DNA of 64,000 nucleotides from Eubacterium sp. (GCA_021769965.1 JAETRU010000006.1:46465-110464), one strand, 5' to 3'; positions 52,944-61,672 are shown, numbered from the stretch's first letter. Notes: generated by a model not told the origin, from the sequence alone. Translations and numbers: made by a program.

Positions 52944-54011
52944 TCACCTTATCCTCTCCACCACTTCCTCCAATTCTCTCTTTATCCCCTCAAATTCCTG
53001 GTTCAAATCCAGCGTCCGCACACTGAAAGTATTCCCATCTATGGAAAATGGCTTTCCATTCGGTATGATTGCTTCCTCTGTCTTGGCGTACAGCATCATA
53101 CCGGATACTTTTCCCGTGTGCTGCTTGTCCCAATTTTTCACATAGGCGAAAATCTGATACAGATTGCCTGAATGATAAGTGGATTTATCAAAGCGTTTCT
53201 GCATAGTCTTAGAATAATACTTCGCGTCGATGATCAAAGTCCGCTCACGATCTTCGCTTTGCAATGTGACGTCAGTTTTCATCTGCGGGAGAAACTGAAT
53301 CGCGGTTTTATCGCTTTCCGGCTCCACATTCCAATCCAGGGGTTCTGCTTTCGGCCTCAACTCTGGATGATGCTTTTTGTAATACTCCAGAATAAACTTC
53401 TCGTATAACGTCTCCATATGCTCATCCACAAACGAAGCCATTTTACTTTGTCCGTCCTCTGTCGTCTGCAGCAATCCGTGAAGAACAAAATAGCAGATAT
53501 TCACCAGCATTTCATACGTCCGGTTATTCTTCCGAAACCGCAGGGTGCTCCATTTGATCTCACTTGGGTTAATATCATCCACGGCTCCAAAATACAGCAT
53601 GAGTCCGCGAAGCTCTTTCTTCCGCTCCGCCTTCACTTTGTCTCCTTTTGATCTGATCAAAACCATGGCCGTGGCTTTGATTATCTGGTTAAGGATATTA
53701 TTCTCCGACAGTTCATCAAACTGGCAGGCTAAACGCTGTCTCTGCCGCATGCGGTTTTTAATCGTCCCCTGCACATCCAGCTTGCCCCTCAGTACGGTCA
53801 AATCGTCCTGCCTGCTCACGTATTCACGGTACAGTCCTTGCTTCAGCTGCTGAGAGACACCCTTTGACAGGATCGCCGCGAACAAGTCCTCGGCGTCGTC
53901 AAAAGTTTCCTGCTCAATCATATCCCTGTAATTCTTCTGATTAAGCACCTGAAAGGCATAGGCCAGCATATAATAGATGTTCTTGATCAGTATTCCTTTG
54001 TCATTGGTCAT
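52944..54011 (-). CDS. mcrC: McrC-type nuclease subunit of a McrBC-like restriction system
   Basis: A 355-residue protein of the McrC/LlaJI family. It starts GILIKNIYYMLAYAFQVL, the usual opening of LlaJI-like McrC proteins, and its C-terminal PD-(D/E)xK nuclease shows Asp in MKTDVTLQ and the DAK of LIIDAKYY (about 243-268). It cuts DNA when driven by McrB. I chose the ATG at 54011; it overlaps mcrB by 11 bases. A terminator-like hairpin follows before brxA. Confidence 0.88.
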   Translation of the reverse strand: MTNDKGILIKNIYYMLAYAFQVLNQKNYRDMIEQETFDDAEDLFAAILSKGVSQQLKQGLYREYVSRQDDLTVLRGKLDVQGTIKNRMRQRQRLACQFDELSENNILNQIIKATAMVLIRSKGDKVKAERKKELRGLMLYFGAVDDINPSEIKWSTLRFRKNNRTYEMLVNICYFVLHGLLQTTEDGQSKMASFVDEHMETLYEKFILEYYKKHHPELRPKAEPLDWNVEPESDKTAIQFLPQMKTDVTLQSEDRERTLIIDAKYYSKTMQKRFDKSTYHSGNLYQIFAYVKNWDKQHTGKVSGMMLYAKTEEAIIPNGKPFSIDGNTFSVRTLDLNQEFEGIKRELEEVVERIR

Positions 54012-56028
54012 TGAACACACCACTCAAAATATTTTTCCATTTCTGTACCTTTTCCTTGTCGTCAAACCAATACTCCTGCAGCGTCGGGAAGATATCGTAA
54101 TAAACGATCGCTTTCAGCCATTCCTCTGTACACGTCTCCACTCCGCAAAAATAGCTGTGGCCGATCTGAAAACCAGCGCCCAGCGCGTCGTCTTTGCAGA
54201 TATCCTCATTGAGTTCAGTGATCTTCTTGATCAACGCATCGCAGGTCGCGTTTGCGTAGCCTTCCTGCATCTTCTTAAAGCCTGCGGTGTCAAATCCAGG
54301 ATTCATCTCAAAAAAGCTGAACCGCCTCCGCAAAGCGTAATCCAGCAAAGCAAGGCTCCTGTCAGCGGTATTCATCATGCCGATGATATACAGGTTTTCC
54401 GGCACACTAAATTTTTCGCCTGTATAAGCTAGTGTTGCAGTTTCCCCTCGGTAGTCTTTCTCTATGAGCATCAAAAGCTCTCCGAAGATCTTGCTCAGAT
54501 TGCCTCGATTAATTTCATCTATAATGAAAAAGTAGTCTCTTTCCGGATCTTTCGCTGCCTTCTGGCAGAAATCGTAAAAGATTCCCGTTTTCAGTTCAAA
54601 TCCATCTCCAGCAGGCTTGTATCCCATGATAAAGTCCTCATAGGAATAGTTTTGATGGAACTGGATGAACTGGATCCTGCTCTCGTCCTTTTCTCCCATC
54701 AGGGAATAGGCCAGTCTCTTTGCGCAGTAGGTCTTGCCGACACCCGGCGCCCCCTGGAGAATAACATTTTGTTTATGTTTTAAAAGACCTGCCAAGGAAT
54801 CGTATTGGTCCGACGTCATAAAAACCTCACGGAGAAATTCATCTTTTCCGTAGTTGCTGAAAAAAGGTTGACCTTTGATTTCATCCAATTCCTGCAAAGT
54901 CAAATCAAAGTATTTTTTCAAGATCAACTCCTCAAATAGCTTCTTCTCATTTTCTTTAACTTTGATACATGTTGAATTATCGTTCGGCGTCCACCATTTC
55001 TGCATATCCTTATATGGAGAATTATCTTTTGATGCTGCTATCTCCGTATACTCTCTATAATAGTATTTTTCCTCTGTGAGCGGACATGATACAGCATCGA
55101 CAGATGTGACTTGTCCGAACAGCTGTATGCTATTTCCCCTGCAAAGATAGAAATAGTCACCCTTCTTCATATTGCAGATGAAATCTTCCCCTTGGGTAAT
55201 CTTGCTGCCGCCCTTGCCATTCGTGTTTTTGTTCACGATTACCCAATGGTTTTTATCAAGCTTCTCTGATATGTCATCGTTTATACAATCAGGGCCATGA
55301 CTGATTTTCCAGATTGCAGGGCCTTTGTTAAGCTTCGGATAGTAGTAATAGATGAAAAAAGCAATGTCAATAACCAGGGTGTTCAGCTGAAGAGTCTTGT
55401 CATCTTTGATTTCTGCTCTTTCTTCTTCCAACAGGCTCTTCAACATAGAGAGTAGTTTCTCATCTTTTTGAACTTCAGCTTTGATCCCGTCATAAAGAGC
55501 CTGGCCCCTTATCATCTCCTCCGTCGTTCCATTGCCTTTCGGCACATAATCACTTTTCAATTCTCTAGCAACTGCTGTACAGACAGAATATTTGTAGATA
55601 TAATATTTCTCAGGATCATGCAGCCACAGATATGTACTGATAGCGTTAGTATTTTGATAATGCTGTTTTTCGTTGGGTTCATTGTATCTATCTCTCAGAG
55701 CAGCTGCCTGTCTTTTAAAATGGTCGATCCGCTCCGCTAGAGTCTGTTCCTCCTTAAACAACTCCGCAAACATACCGCGCACCGTTTCCGGCTCTTTCTC
55801 GCTGTATTTCAAAATCATCTTCCGAGGATAATAATAGCTCGAAGTCAGCAAATTTGCCGCCTCTTCCGTTGCCTTCTCAAACATGGCACGAAAATCTTCA
55901 GCTTCCGGATTCCAGTTCTTTTGAAAACATTCTACCGCTTCCCACTTATATTTTTCCTCTGACCAGTTTAAAGGAAGATTCTCTTTATATAATGCAACAA
56001 GTTCGGTTAATCGTTCTGTATCAATCAT
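54001..56028 (-). CDS. mcrB: McrB-type GTPase/AAA+ subunit with a candidate EVE/PUA-like reader domain
   Basis: A 675-residue protein. The N-terminal 220 residues are helical. A segment at about 235-335 (IWKISHGPD...HWVIVNKNTNGKGGSKI...KKGDYFYLCRG) has the pattern of EVE/PUA-like domains that read modified bases. The AAA+ core (about 420-640) has Walker A GAPGVGKT, Walker B FFIIDEINRGN and the McrB signature MNTADRS. McrB uses GTP to translocate and activates McrC at modified DNA. The ATG at 56028 has AAGGTGA. The reader domain suggests targeting of phage DNA with modified cytosine or similar bases. Confidence 0.88.
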   Translation of the reverse strand: MIDTERLTELVALYKENLPLNWSEEKYKWEAVECFQKNWNPEAEDFRAMFEKATEEAANLLTSSYYYPRKMILKYSEKEPETVRGMFAELFKEEQTLAERIDHFKRQAAALRDRYNEPNEKQHYQNTNAISTYLWLHDPEKYYIYKYSVCTAVARELKSDYVPKGNGTTEEMIRGQALYDGIKAEVQKDEKLLSMLKSLLEEERAEIKDDKTLQLNTLVIDIAFFIYYYYPKLNKGPAIWKISHGPDCINDDISEKLDKNHWVIVNKNTNGKGGSKITQGEDFICNMKKGDYFYLCRGNSIQLFGQVTSVDAVSCPLTEEKYYYREYTEIAASKDNSPYKDMQKWWTPNDNSTCIKVKENEKKLFEELILKKYFDLTLQELDEIKGQPFFSNYGKDEFLREVFMTSDQYDSLAGLLKHKQNVILQGAPGVGKTYCAKRLAYSLMGEKDESRIQFIQFHQNYSYEDFIMGYKPAGDGFELKTGIFYDFCQKAAKDPERDYFFIIDEINRGNLSKIFGELLMLIEKDYRGETATLAYTGEKFSVPENLYIIGMMNTADRSLALLDYALRRRFSFFEMNPGFDTAGFKKMQEGYANATCDALIKKITELNEDICKDDALGAGFQIGHSYFCGVETCTEEWLKAIVYYDIFPTLQEYWFDDKEKVQKWKNILSGVFNDQ

Positions 56029-56093
56029 TTGTATCACCTTTTATCCAATTTAGACAAAAATTGCTATTATTTTTAACTGCTGTCGGATGATTC

Positions 56094-57173
56094 CTACATT
56101 GTCACAATTTTATACTTATGCCGCAATTTCTTTGACAATGCTGTTTCGTGAAACGGTACCTTTTGATCCTTCTGCAATCTGCCATACACAATGCCTGGAT
56201 CCCTGTTAATGCTCGCTGCAAATCGTCTGATAGAATCCTCATCAAAGGAATTCTCTGCCTTGAACGTCTCATACGATTCAGGTGGAATCAACAGATCTCT
56301 CGCATAGGAATCAGCAATATCTTCAGCTTTTTCATTCTCACCACTGAACGTGATTTGAAAATCACCGTGAATGATATGTCCGGCCTCATGAAGCAATGAA
56401 AACCAGAACGTATCCGCATAATACCTTCTGTCATTCACCATCAGCATCATCTTCTTTCCAACTTTCTTTGTTGCTCCATTAATCCCAGAATTTTTTAAAT
56501 TCGGCAGCACGACAAGAACAACCCCTGCCTGCTTGAAACTTTCTTTAATACGAGGTAAGAAGTTCTGATGATCTGAAGTCAAAGTCAACGCCTCACTAAT
56601 TGCATCAGAAAATTTCTTTCCGTCATACTTTGGTGCCTCTGTTTGCAGAGTTTTGTTTATAGCAATCTGAACCATAACATTGGCATTGACGATATTAGAA
56701 ACACTCAGATTTTCCGCATAACTTCTAAAGCTTACAGCCAGATTCTTTTCCGTCAGAACCTGTAATGTAGAAATGCCTAAAAACTCTCTTACTGCTTTAA
56801 TCTGCTCATTGATTTTCCGTGACAAATTAGGTAATCCGAAGTTGTTTTTAAAATAACCATAATCAATATACTTAAACACTTCCCGCTCTTGCTTCATAAC
56901 TTCTGCTGACTTGAACTCAGCAACCAAAGCATCATAGGTCATCTGTAAATTCAGCCAATAATTAACACTGGTTCCAATCATGCGAGAAAGCTTCATCGCA
57001 ATATCCAGTGAAAGGCTTTGTTCCCCTTTTATCAATACACTTAAATTTTTAGGTGTCGTATCCAGTCTTTTCGCAAAATCCTCCTGTGTCATGCCGCTTT
57101 CTTCGACAAGTTCTTTGATATAATATCCAGGATGAAAAGCAACCTTATCGTTATATTCAATATAATTACTCAT
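56094..57173 (-). CDS. HigA-type antitoxin/regulator with ImmA peptidase domain
   Basis: A 359-residue protein. The N-terminal HigA-like HTH (about 12-80: MTQEDFAKRLDTTPKNLSVL and a WLNLQ motif) is joined to an ImmA/IrrE zinc-peptidase domain with HEAGHIIHGD (about 262-271). It probably represses the operator at 57544-57564 and neutralises the upstream HigB-like toxin, whose gene it overlaps by 8 bases. The ATG at 57173 lies inside the end of the toxin gene. Confidence 0.87.
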   Translation of the reverse strand: MSNYIEYNDKVAFHPGYYIKELVEESGMTQEDFAKRLDTTPKNLSVLIKGEQSLSLDIAMKLSRMIGTSVNYWLNLQMTYDALVAEFKSAEVMKQEREVFKYIDYGYFKNNFGLPNLSRKINEQIKAVREFLGISTLQVLTEKNLAVSFRSYAENLSVSNIVNANVMVQIAINKTLQTEAPKYDGKKFSDAISEALTLTSDHQNFLPRIKESFKQAGVVLVVLPNLKNSGINGATKKVGKKMMLMVNDRRYYADTFWFSLLHEAGHIIHGDFQITFSGENEKAEDIADSYARDLLIPPESYETFKAENSFDEDSIRRFAASINRDPGIVYGRLQKDQKVPFHETALSKKLRHKYKIVTM

Positions 57174-57525
57174 AATGTTTACTTACCTCCCTCACTTCTA
57201 CAATTCTCACAATTCCTGCAATCTCATCAATATTGCATGGCCGAAAAACTTTTTCATTTTCGTCCAAAGGCTGAAGAATAATTCTCCATGGTTCCTTTCT
57301 GCTCTTTACATCTATTACAAAGTATCCTTCTTCCCTTCCCTTAAGCTTATGAAAACGCAGTGGCCTCAGCACGATAATATCTTTTATGACCTCTGCATTG
57401 TTCAGGGTATTTACACGTGCCAACAAGCTTCGTGCAAGCTTCTCGTCTCCTCCGAATAGTTTCTTGGCAGCTTTTAAGCTGGTGCACTGCATTTCAACCT
57501 CTGCATCTGCGTATACTACTTTCAC
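57166..57525 (-). CDS. HigB/RelE-like toxin
   Basis: A 119-residue basic protein of the HigB/RelE fold (MKVVYADAEVEMQC..., RFHKLKGREEGYFVIDVKSRKEPWRI, IVRIVEVREVSKHYE). HigB toxins cut mRNA on the ribosome. The start is GTG at 57525 with AAGGAG 8 bases upstream. As in other HigBA pairs the toxin gene comes first, followed by the antitoxin with an overlap of 8 bases. It stands at the right end of the defence island. Confidence 0.85.
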   Translation of the reverse strand: MKVVYADAEVEMQCTSLKAAKKLFGGDEKLARSLLARVNTLNNAEVIKDIIVLRPLRFHKLKGREEGYFVIDVKSRKEPWRIILQPLDENEKVFRPCNIDEIAGIVRIVEVREVSKHYE

Positions 57526-57543
57526 TCCAATCTCCTTATTATA

Positions 57544-57593
57544 AAATTACCCATCAGGTAATTTATTATACCTCTGCAATCAAAATTTGTCAA
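57544..57593 (-). promoter_or_regulatory. Consensus promoter and operator of the HigBA-like pair
   Basis: On the minus strand TTGACA, 17-base spacer, TATAAT: a perfect sigma-A promoter. Just downstream the inverted repeat AAATTACC-CATCA-GGTAATTT (57544-57564, 8-bp arms) covers the start site, as expected for an autorepressed toxin-antitoxin operon. Confidence 0.85.
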
Positions 57594-57739
57594 TGAACTG
57601 GCATCACAATTACCCGTATTCTTTATATTTCGGCAAAAAGAATACCGCAAACTGCAACTCGAGCAGAATGCGGCATTTGTTACATCTCTTTCTCAATTTT
57701 TTTAAATCGAACTATCATTCCTACCTTCCCAATCCCCCT

Positions 57740-58930
57740 TCACCATCTCCTTCTCAGCCTCAGGTTCACCTGATCCACGCTCATCTCCCGCGGTCCGGTC
57801 ATCCTGGCCCATTCCACCATGCGCGCATGCTCGGGATGATCCGGGTCGCCAGCGATCGCGAGATATTCATCAAAGCCGCCTTCGCCGCCCACGTCTTCCG
57901 GCGGCCGCTGGCCTTCTGCTTCCAGCACCTTCGGCCATCGCTCCGCGCTGTCAGGCAGCAGCTTCTCCACCGTGATCACATGCTCCCAGTAGTCACCTAA
58001 ATCATAATTATATAAACACCAGTCGTTCCCGGCAAAAACTTCCCGCAGACTGACCTCAGTATCCAGCCTTACTTCACAGTCCGCCAGCTCAGCAAATTCC
58101 AGCGCCTCCGGATCGCTGCCGTCTGCCAGTTCCAGTTTCCTTTTCAGCGAGCACAGCCGGTCGTCAGGCACTCCGGCGGCAGCCAGTTTTGATGGCTCCA
58201 TCACCATGAAATTATGCAGATGGCAGTTTTTCCAGTCAAAAACTACCTGAATGACCCTGTGCAGATCACAGAACTTATAGTCCGCAGGAACCAGGATCCG
58301 CCGCCAGATATTATGACCAGCCAGATTGATTTTGATCTTCAGCTGATAAACGTCTGTGCCCAGCACCCGTGCCTCTTCAGACGGATCATATCCCATCATC
58401 TCACAGAGCGCGCCCGGCAGACGCTCATTGCCGCTGCCATACTTACCATCAATAGAAGTCAGATCATCTGACATCTTCATAGCCGCCCTGGTCTGAATGA
58501 CTCCCGGCTCCGGCGCCTCATCATAACAGAACCACCGGTCCAGATAGCCGCACATCAGATTCAGCGATCCCATGGCGCTGCGGTCAGACGTCTTCATGAA
58601 ACGGCATCCATCAAAACCTTCCAGATAGGCTTTGATCACATCCTTCCTGACGCCCTCGGCCAGAAAAGCCGCCCGGACCGCTTCCTTCAGATATTCCGCC
58701 AGCTGCCCGAATTCCTTCTTCCTCACCGGATACAGCAGAATACAGTAACGGGTTTTGTTATTAACAAATACTGCTGCTTTTTTCCGGTCTATGGTCAGAA
58801 TCTTCCCGGTCCAGCCGTAAAAGCTTCCTTTCAGCCCTTCCAGCTGCTCCTTCTCCGGCTTTGCCTCATACGCGCCCTGCGGCAGCTTGTCCAAAAGTTC
58901 CTTTGAACACTGAAATACGATATTTTCCAT
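57740..58930 (-). CDS. pRiA4b ORF-3-like protein with N-terminal DUF6933-like domain
   Basis: A 396-residue protein. The N-terminal 150 residues (NIVFQCSKELLDKL...NNKTRYCILLYPVRKKEF) fit the DUF6933 type. The C-terminal half (about 192-396: VYQLKIKINLAGHNIWRRILVP ... YNYDLGDYWEHVI) is the plasmid pRiA4b ORF-3 family (PF07929). This family often rides on plasmids and mobile elements, but its function is unknown. The ATG at 58930 has GGAAGGA. No transposase accompanies it. It is GC-rich like the core genome, so it marks the right end of the AT-rich island. Confidence 0.82.
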   Translation of the reverse strand: MENIVFQCSKELLDKLPQGAYEAKPEKEQLEGLKGSFYGWTGKILTIDRKKAAVFVNNKTRYCILLYPVRKKEFGQLAEYLKEAVRAAFLAEGVRKDVIKAYLEGFDGCRFMKTSDRSAMGSLNLMCGYLDRWFCYDEAPEPGVIQTRAAMKMSDDLTSIDGKYGSGNERLPGALCEMMGYDPSEEARVLGTDVYQLKIKINLAGHNIWRRILVPADYKFCDLHRVIQVVFDWKNCHLHNFMVMEPSKLAAAGVPDDRLCSLKRKLELADGSDPEALEFAELADCEVRLDTEVSLREVFAGNDWCLYNYDLGDYWEHVITVEKLLPDSAERWPKVLEAEGQRPPEDVGGEGGFDEYLAIAGDPDHPEHARMVEWARMTGPREMSVDQVNLRLRRRW

Positions 58931-59129
58931 AAAAGTCCTTCCTCTCCCGATTCAACTTGGCTTCTACCCCTATTTTCTCACATCTTCTTCCCCATCGCAA
59001 TAGGCAAAACGCCATTCCCACGGCAAACGCATGAAAACGGAGTAATGTGACAAATATCCGTGATTTCTTTGTTTTTGTCAACATTGCATTTCATTTCTAC
59101 TCGAAAGCGCCTGTAAAGCAATCGGGTTA

Positions 59130-59235
59130 GTGACAAAAGTGACAAAAATTAAAAAAAGTGTCAATCCTGTCAACGTTGCAGAATATAAACGGTGACAGAA
59201 ATGACAAAATATCGGGTTTTTGTCACTTCTGTCAC
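59130..59235. repeat. Three long GTGACA repeats, two direct and one inverted
   Basis: The 19-base element GTGACAAAAGTGACAAAAA (59130-59148) recurs as GTGACAGAAATGACAAAAT (59192-59210) and inverted at 59217-59235 (complement GTGACAGAAGTGACAAAAA, one mismatch). More TGACA/TGTCA words lie at 59040-59320. The whole 58931-59447 gap holds no credible gene besides these repeats and the promoter at 59386-59414. Confidence 0.75.
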
Positions 59236-59385
59236 TGTCTAAGGGTATTTTGATCCGCCATTCAGATCATTTGTTGACTAAAATACGTAAAACAATGAAA
59301 TTTGTCACAGTTGTATAGAACAAAGGATTTTCATACGCTTACCGTGCGCCATTCCCGACAGCCGGCACCCGAAAAATTCTCCCTC

Positions 59386-59414
59386 TTGCGCCCGCCGCCC
59401 CTTTGCAATATAAT
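59386..59414 (+). promoter_or_regulatory. Promoter of the NifU-domain/CGGC gene pair
   Basis: TTGCGC, 17-base spacer, TATAAT on the plus strand, 33 bases before the NifU-domain start codon. Confidence 0.65.
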
Positions 59415-59447
59415 AGATCTATCCAAATCACCGACAAGGAGACCATC

Positions 59448-59774
59448 ATGAACCAGACAAAACAGATGAATCAGACAGAATTAGAAAAGAAGATCACCGA
59501 GATCATCGAAAAGGATATCAATCCCAGCCTCAGCGCGCATATGGGCGGCGCCCTGCTCAGCGCCTGCGAAGACGGCGTTGCATATATCAAATTTACCGGC
59601 AGCTGCCGCGGCTGTTACGCGGCCGACGACACCATGGCAAACGTGGTCCGCCCTGCCCTTCTGACCCGGATCCCGCAGCTCCGCGACGTGGTTCTCGACG
59701 ATTCCGTCAGCGAGGACCTGCTGGACTTTGCCCGTTCCCTCATGCGCCACGACGAGCCCGGAGGTGACCGGTAA
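59448..59774 (+). CDS. NifU C-terminal-domain protein (Fe-S cluster scaffold type)
   Basis: A 108-residue protein equal to the NifU C-terminal (Nfu) domain. It opens with the typical helix QTELEKKITEIIEKDINPSL, has the GGALLSACEDGVAYIKFTGSC phrase and the cluster-binding CxxC as CRGC (about 69-72). Nfu proteins hold or pass on an Fe-S cluster. The ATG at 59448 has AAGGAG 8 bases upstream; an earlier in-frame codon has none. Its stop overlaps the start of the next small Cys-rich protein by 1 base. Confidence 0.88.
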   Translation: MNQTKQMNQTELEKKITEIIEKDINPSLSAHMGGALLSACEDGVAYIKFTGSCRGCYAADDTMANVVRPALLTRIPQLRDVVLDDSVSEDLLDFARSLMRHDEPGGDR

Positions 59775-60010
59775 TGCATATCGGCGTCAAGTTTTGCGGC
59801 GGCTGCAACCCCCGCTACGACCGCCGGGCATATTATGAGGACACGGTCAAAAGGTGTCCGTCCCACGTTTTCTCCCTGGCCGAAGACGGCGGCTCTTATG
59901 ACTGTCTCCTGGTCATAGGAGGCTGCGCGAGCTGCTGCGCGTCCTGCGCAGAATATAAATATGACAGGCTGGTCAAAGTCTGGGATGAAGCCGACAGGCC
60001 GGAATTCTGA
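59774..60010 (+). CDS. Small Cys-rich CGGC-type protein
   Basis: A 78-residue protein that begins MHIGVKFCGGCNPRYDR and has seven Cys residues, including CASCCASC (about 51-58). The opening motif is found in CGGC-domain and related small proteins presumed to bind metal or Fe-S clusters. It is coupled to the Nfu gene by a 1-base overlap, so it may receive a cluster from it; that is inference. A strong terminator follows. Confidence 0.75.
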   Translation: MHIGVKFCGGCNPRYDRRAYYEDTVKRCPSHVFSLAEDGGSYDCLLVIGGCASCCASCAEYKYDRLVKVWDEADRPEF

Positions 60011-60025
60011 TCGATCATTTACTTA

Positions 60026-60058
60026 AATCAACGCTGCGGACTCCACGCAGCGTTGATT
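60026..60058 (+). terminator. Intrinsic terminator of the NifU-domain/CGGC pair
   Basis: A perfect 13-bp stem (AATCAACGCTGCG and complement) with a 7-base loop, followed by TGTTTAC. It may also act on the minus strand. Confidence 0.8.
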
Positions 60059-60085
60059 GTTTACAGCCCTTTTTTCTGCTATGAT
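60057..60085 (+). promoter_or_regulatory. Candidate promoter of the flavodoxin-family gene
   Basis: TTGTTT, 17-base spacer, TATGAT, 36 bases before the start codon; it directly adjoins the preceding terminator. Confidence 0.5.
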
Positions 60086-60121
60086 ACCTTTTGTAATCAG
60101 AAGAGAAAAGGAGAAAAAAAA

Positions 60122-60793
60122 ATGAAAGTAACAGTTTTTAATGGAAGCCCCCGCGGGCGAAACAGCAACACCAATGTGATAGCAGAAGCCTTCCTGTCCG
60201 GCGTCAGACAAGCTGGAGGCGAAACAGAAAATATATTTCTCATCGAAAAAGATATTCACCACTGCAGCGGCTGCTTCTCCTGCTGGTTCAAAACTCCCGG
60301 ACACTGCGTCCATCAGGATGATATGGCAGAGCTGCTGGACATATATCTGCATTCAGATATCGTCTGCTTTGCGACGCCGGTCTATCTCTGGAATATGACC
60401 GCATGCATGAAAAACTTTGCAGACCGTCTCATTCCCACAAAATCCATGGCAATAGAGAAGCGAAACGGACACTACGATATGGCCGATTCAACGGTCCTGC
60501 CCGATACAGTGATCATCGCCAACGTAGGTTTTCCCGGCGCGGATAACTTCGAGACCATGCATCAGGTCATGAAAAGCGCAGAGCCGATCCTGGAGATTTA
60601 TCGTAACTGCGGCATGCTGCTTCAAAGCAGAGTACCTGCCGTCCGGCAGAAAGTAGAAGAGTATCTTTCCTTTGTAGAAAAAGCCGGCAGAGAAATCACC
60701 GCAGGAGGTGCCGTCTCCCCGCAGACACAAAAAGGACTGCAGATGGAACTGATGACAGACGATGCTTACATTCAGTACATCTCAGGAAAATGA
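60122..60793 (+). CDS. Flavodoxin-family NAD(P)H-dependent FMN oxidoreductase
   Basis: A 223-residue flavoprotein. The FMN phosphate loop is NGSPRGRNSNTN (about 6-17), and the iron-sulfur-flavoprotein-like Cys pair CSGCFSCW follows (about 47-54). VCFATPVYLWNMTACMKNF is the conserved flavin-contacting strand. Such enzymes reduce quinones, FMN or nitro compounds. The ATG at 60122 has AAAGGAG 8 bases upstream. It is transcribed alone and points toward the minus-strand cluster of related genes. Confidence 0.85.
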   Translation: MKVTVFNGSPRGRNSNTNVIAEAFLSGVRQAGGETENIFLIEKDIHHCSGCFSCWFKTPGHCVHQDDMAELLDIYLHSDIVCFATPVYLWNMTACMKNFADRLIPTKSMAIEKRNGHYDMADSTVLPDTVIIANVGFPGADNFETMHQVMKSAEPILEIYRNCGMLLQSRVPAVRQKVEEYLSFVEKAGREITAGGAVSPQTQKGLQMELMTDDAYIQYISGK

Positions 60794-60825
60794 GGACCTG
60801 CAGCTCAGGTCCTCCCCAAATTTGA

Positions 60826-61047
60826 TCACTCGACAGTAATGCCAAGCCCATCCACCCAATCCACAACATCGCTTTCTGCGTCTGCTACGCTGTCCCGGGA
60901 GATAGAAAGTCCATTTGAGATGACGGCCGCGTCAGGCTGCAATTCTGCAATTGTCTCAATGGTTCCGGAAAATCCGCTGCCGCTCCCGCAGGCGGCAAGA
61001 CAAAAACCAGCAGCGCGGAGAGTAATACAGCAATTCTTTTTTTTCAT
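60826..61047 (-). pseudogene. Internally deleted flavodoxin-like lipoprotein gene
   Basis: The 73-codon frame joins a lipoprotein leader ending in LAACGSGSG to the last 48 residues of a Flavodoxin_4-type domain (FSGTIETIAELQPDAAVISN ... GLSISRDSVADAESDVVDW). The middle, about 120 residues with the FMN site, is absent. The leader itself is damaged: with one A fewer in the A8 run after ATG it would read MKKRIAVLLSALLVFVL, a perfect signal peptide, while the present frame has Arg in the core; a second indel then restores the frame. The ATG at 61047 has GGAGCG. It is probably a dead gene. Confidence 0.65.
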
Positions 61048-61114
61048 AGATTTTCGCTCCTTTCTCCATCGTCTGCCTGACGATCTATCGGCAGATCCTA
61101 TATAAATATCTGTA

Positions 61115-61657
61115 TCAGCTGATACTCTTTCCCATCTCGTACGCTTCCTGCATTGCAGGCGTTTTTTCAATATCACCCAGCCGCCAGGCGCCAGCGCCGT
61201 AGATCACGCCCATTTCTTTCGCCCCCGGCAGGCATTCCAGATAACCGCGCAAGCCGTCGATCGTTCTTTCCATTGCGTCTTTTCCATCGGCAGCAGCAGC
61301 GATGAGATAAAATTCTTTGTTTTCCAGACCGGGTTTTTGCGCTCCGCCTAAGGTCCGGTCGATCATGGTTTTCATCTGCGCGCACATCGTATAGAAATAT
61401 ACAGGCGTAGCCAGAACGATCACGTCTGCGTCCCGCATTTTTGCAATGACCTGTTCCATATCGTCCTGCATCACACAATGTCCGGTCTTTTTGCAGGCAT
61501 AACAGGCGGAACAATAGTCAATAGCAAGCTCCGCGAGCCGGATTTTGTCCACCTGATTGCCTGCTTCCTCTGCGCCTTTTCTAAACTGCTCACAAAGCAT
61601 ATCTGAATTTCCGCTCTTGCGCGGGCTGGATGAAATAATCAATATGTTCTTACTCAT
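61115..61657 (-). CDS. Flavodoxin-family NAD(P)H-dependent FMN reductase
   Basis: A 180-residue protein with the FMN loop SSSPRKSGNSDML (about 9-21), the Cys-rich CSACYACKKTGHC (about 49-61) typical of iron-sulfur-flavoprotein relatives, and VIVLATPVYFYTMCAQMK (about 78-95). The reaction is reduction of a flavin-linked acceptor by NAD(P)H. The ATG at 61657 has AGAGGT. It lies 15 bases after the alcohol dehydrogenase stop, so the two form an operon under the MerR-type promoter. Confidence 0.87.
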   Translation of the reverse strand: MSKNILIISSSPRKSGNSDMLCEQFRKGAEEAGNQVDKIRLAELAIDYCSACYACKKTGHCVMQDDMEQVIAKMRDADVIVLATPVYFYTMCAQMKTMIDRTLGGAQKPGLENKEFYLIAAAADGKDAMERTIDGLRGYLECLPGAKEMGVIYGAGAWRLGDIEKTPAMQEAYEMGKSIS

Positions 61658-61672
61658 TTTCTTTGACCTCTT

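Noticed and set aside
57740..58930. Insertion sequence, because pRiA4b ORF-3 relatives ride on IS elements
   Set aside because: No transposase and no terminal inverted repeats around the gene.
59130..59235. Plasmid origin with iterons
   Set aside because: No replication initiator gene nearby; the flanks are ordinary chromosomal genes.
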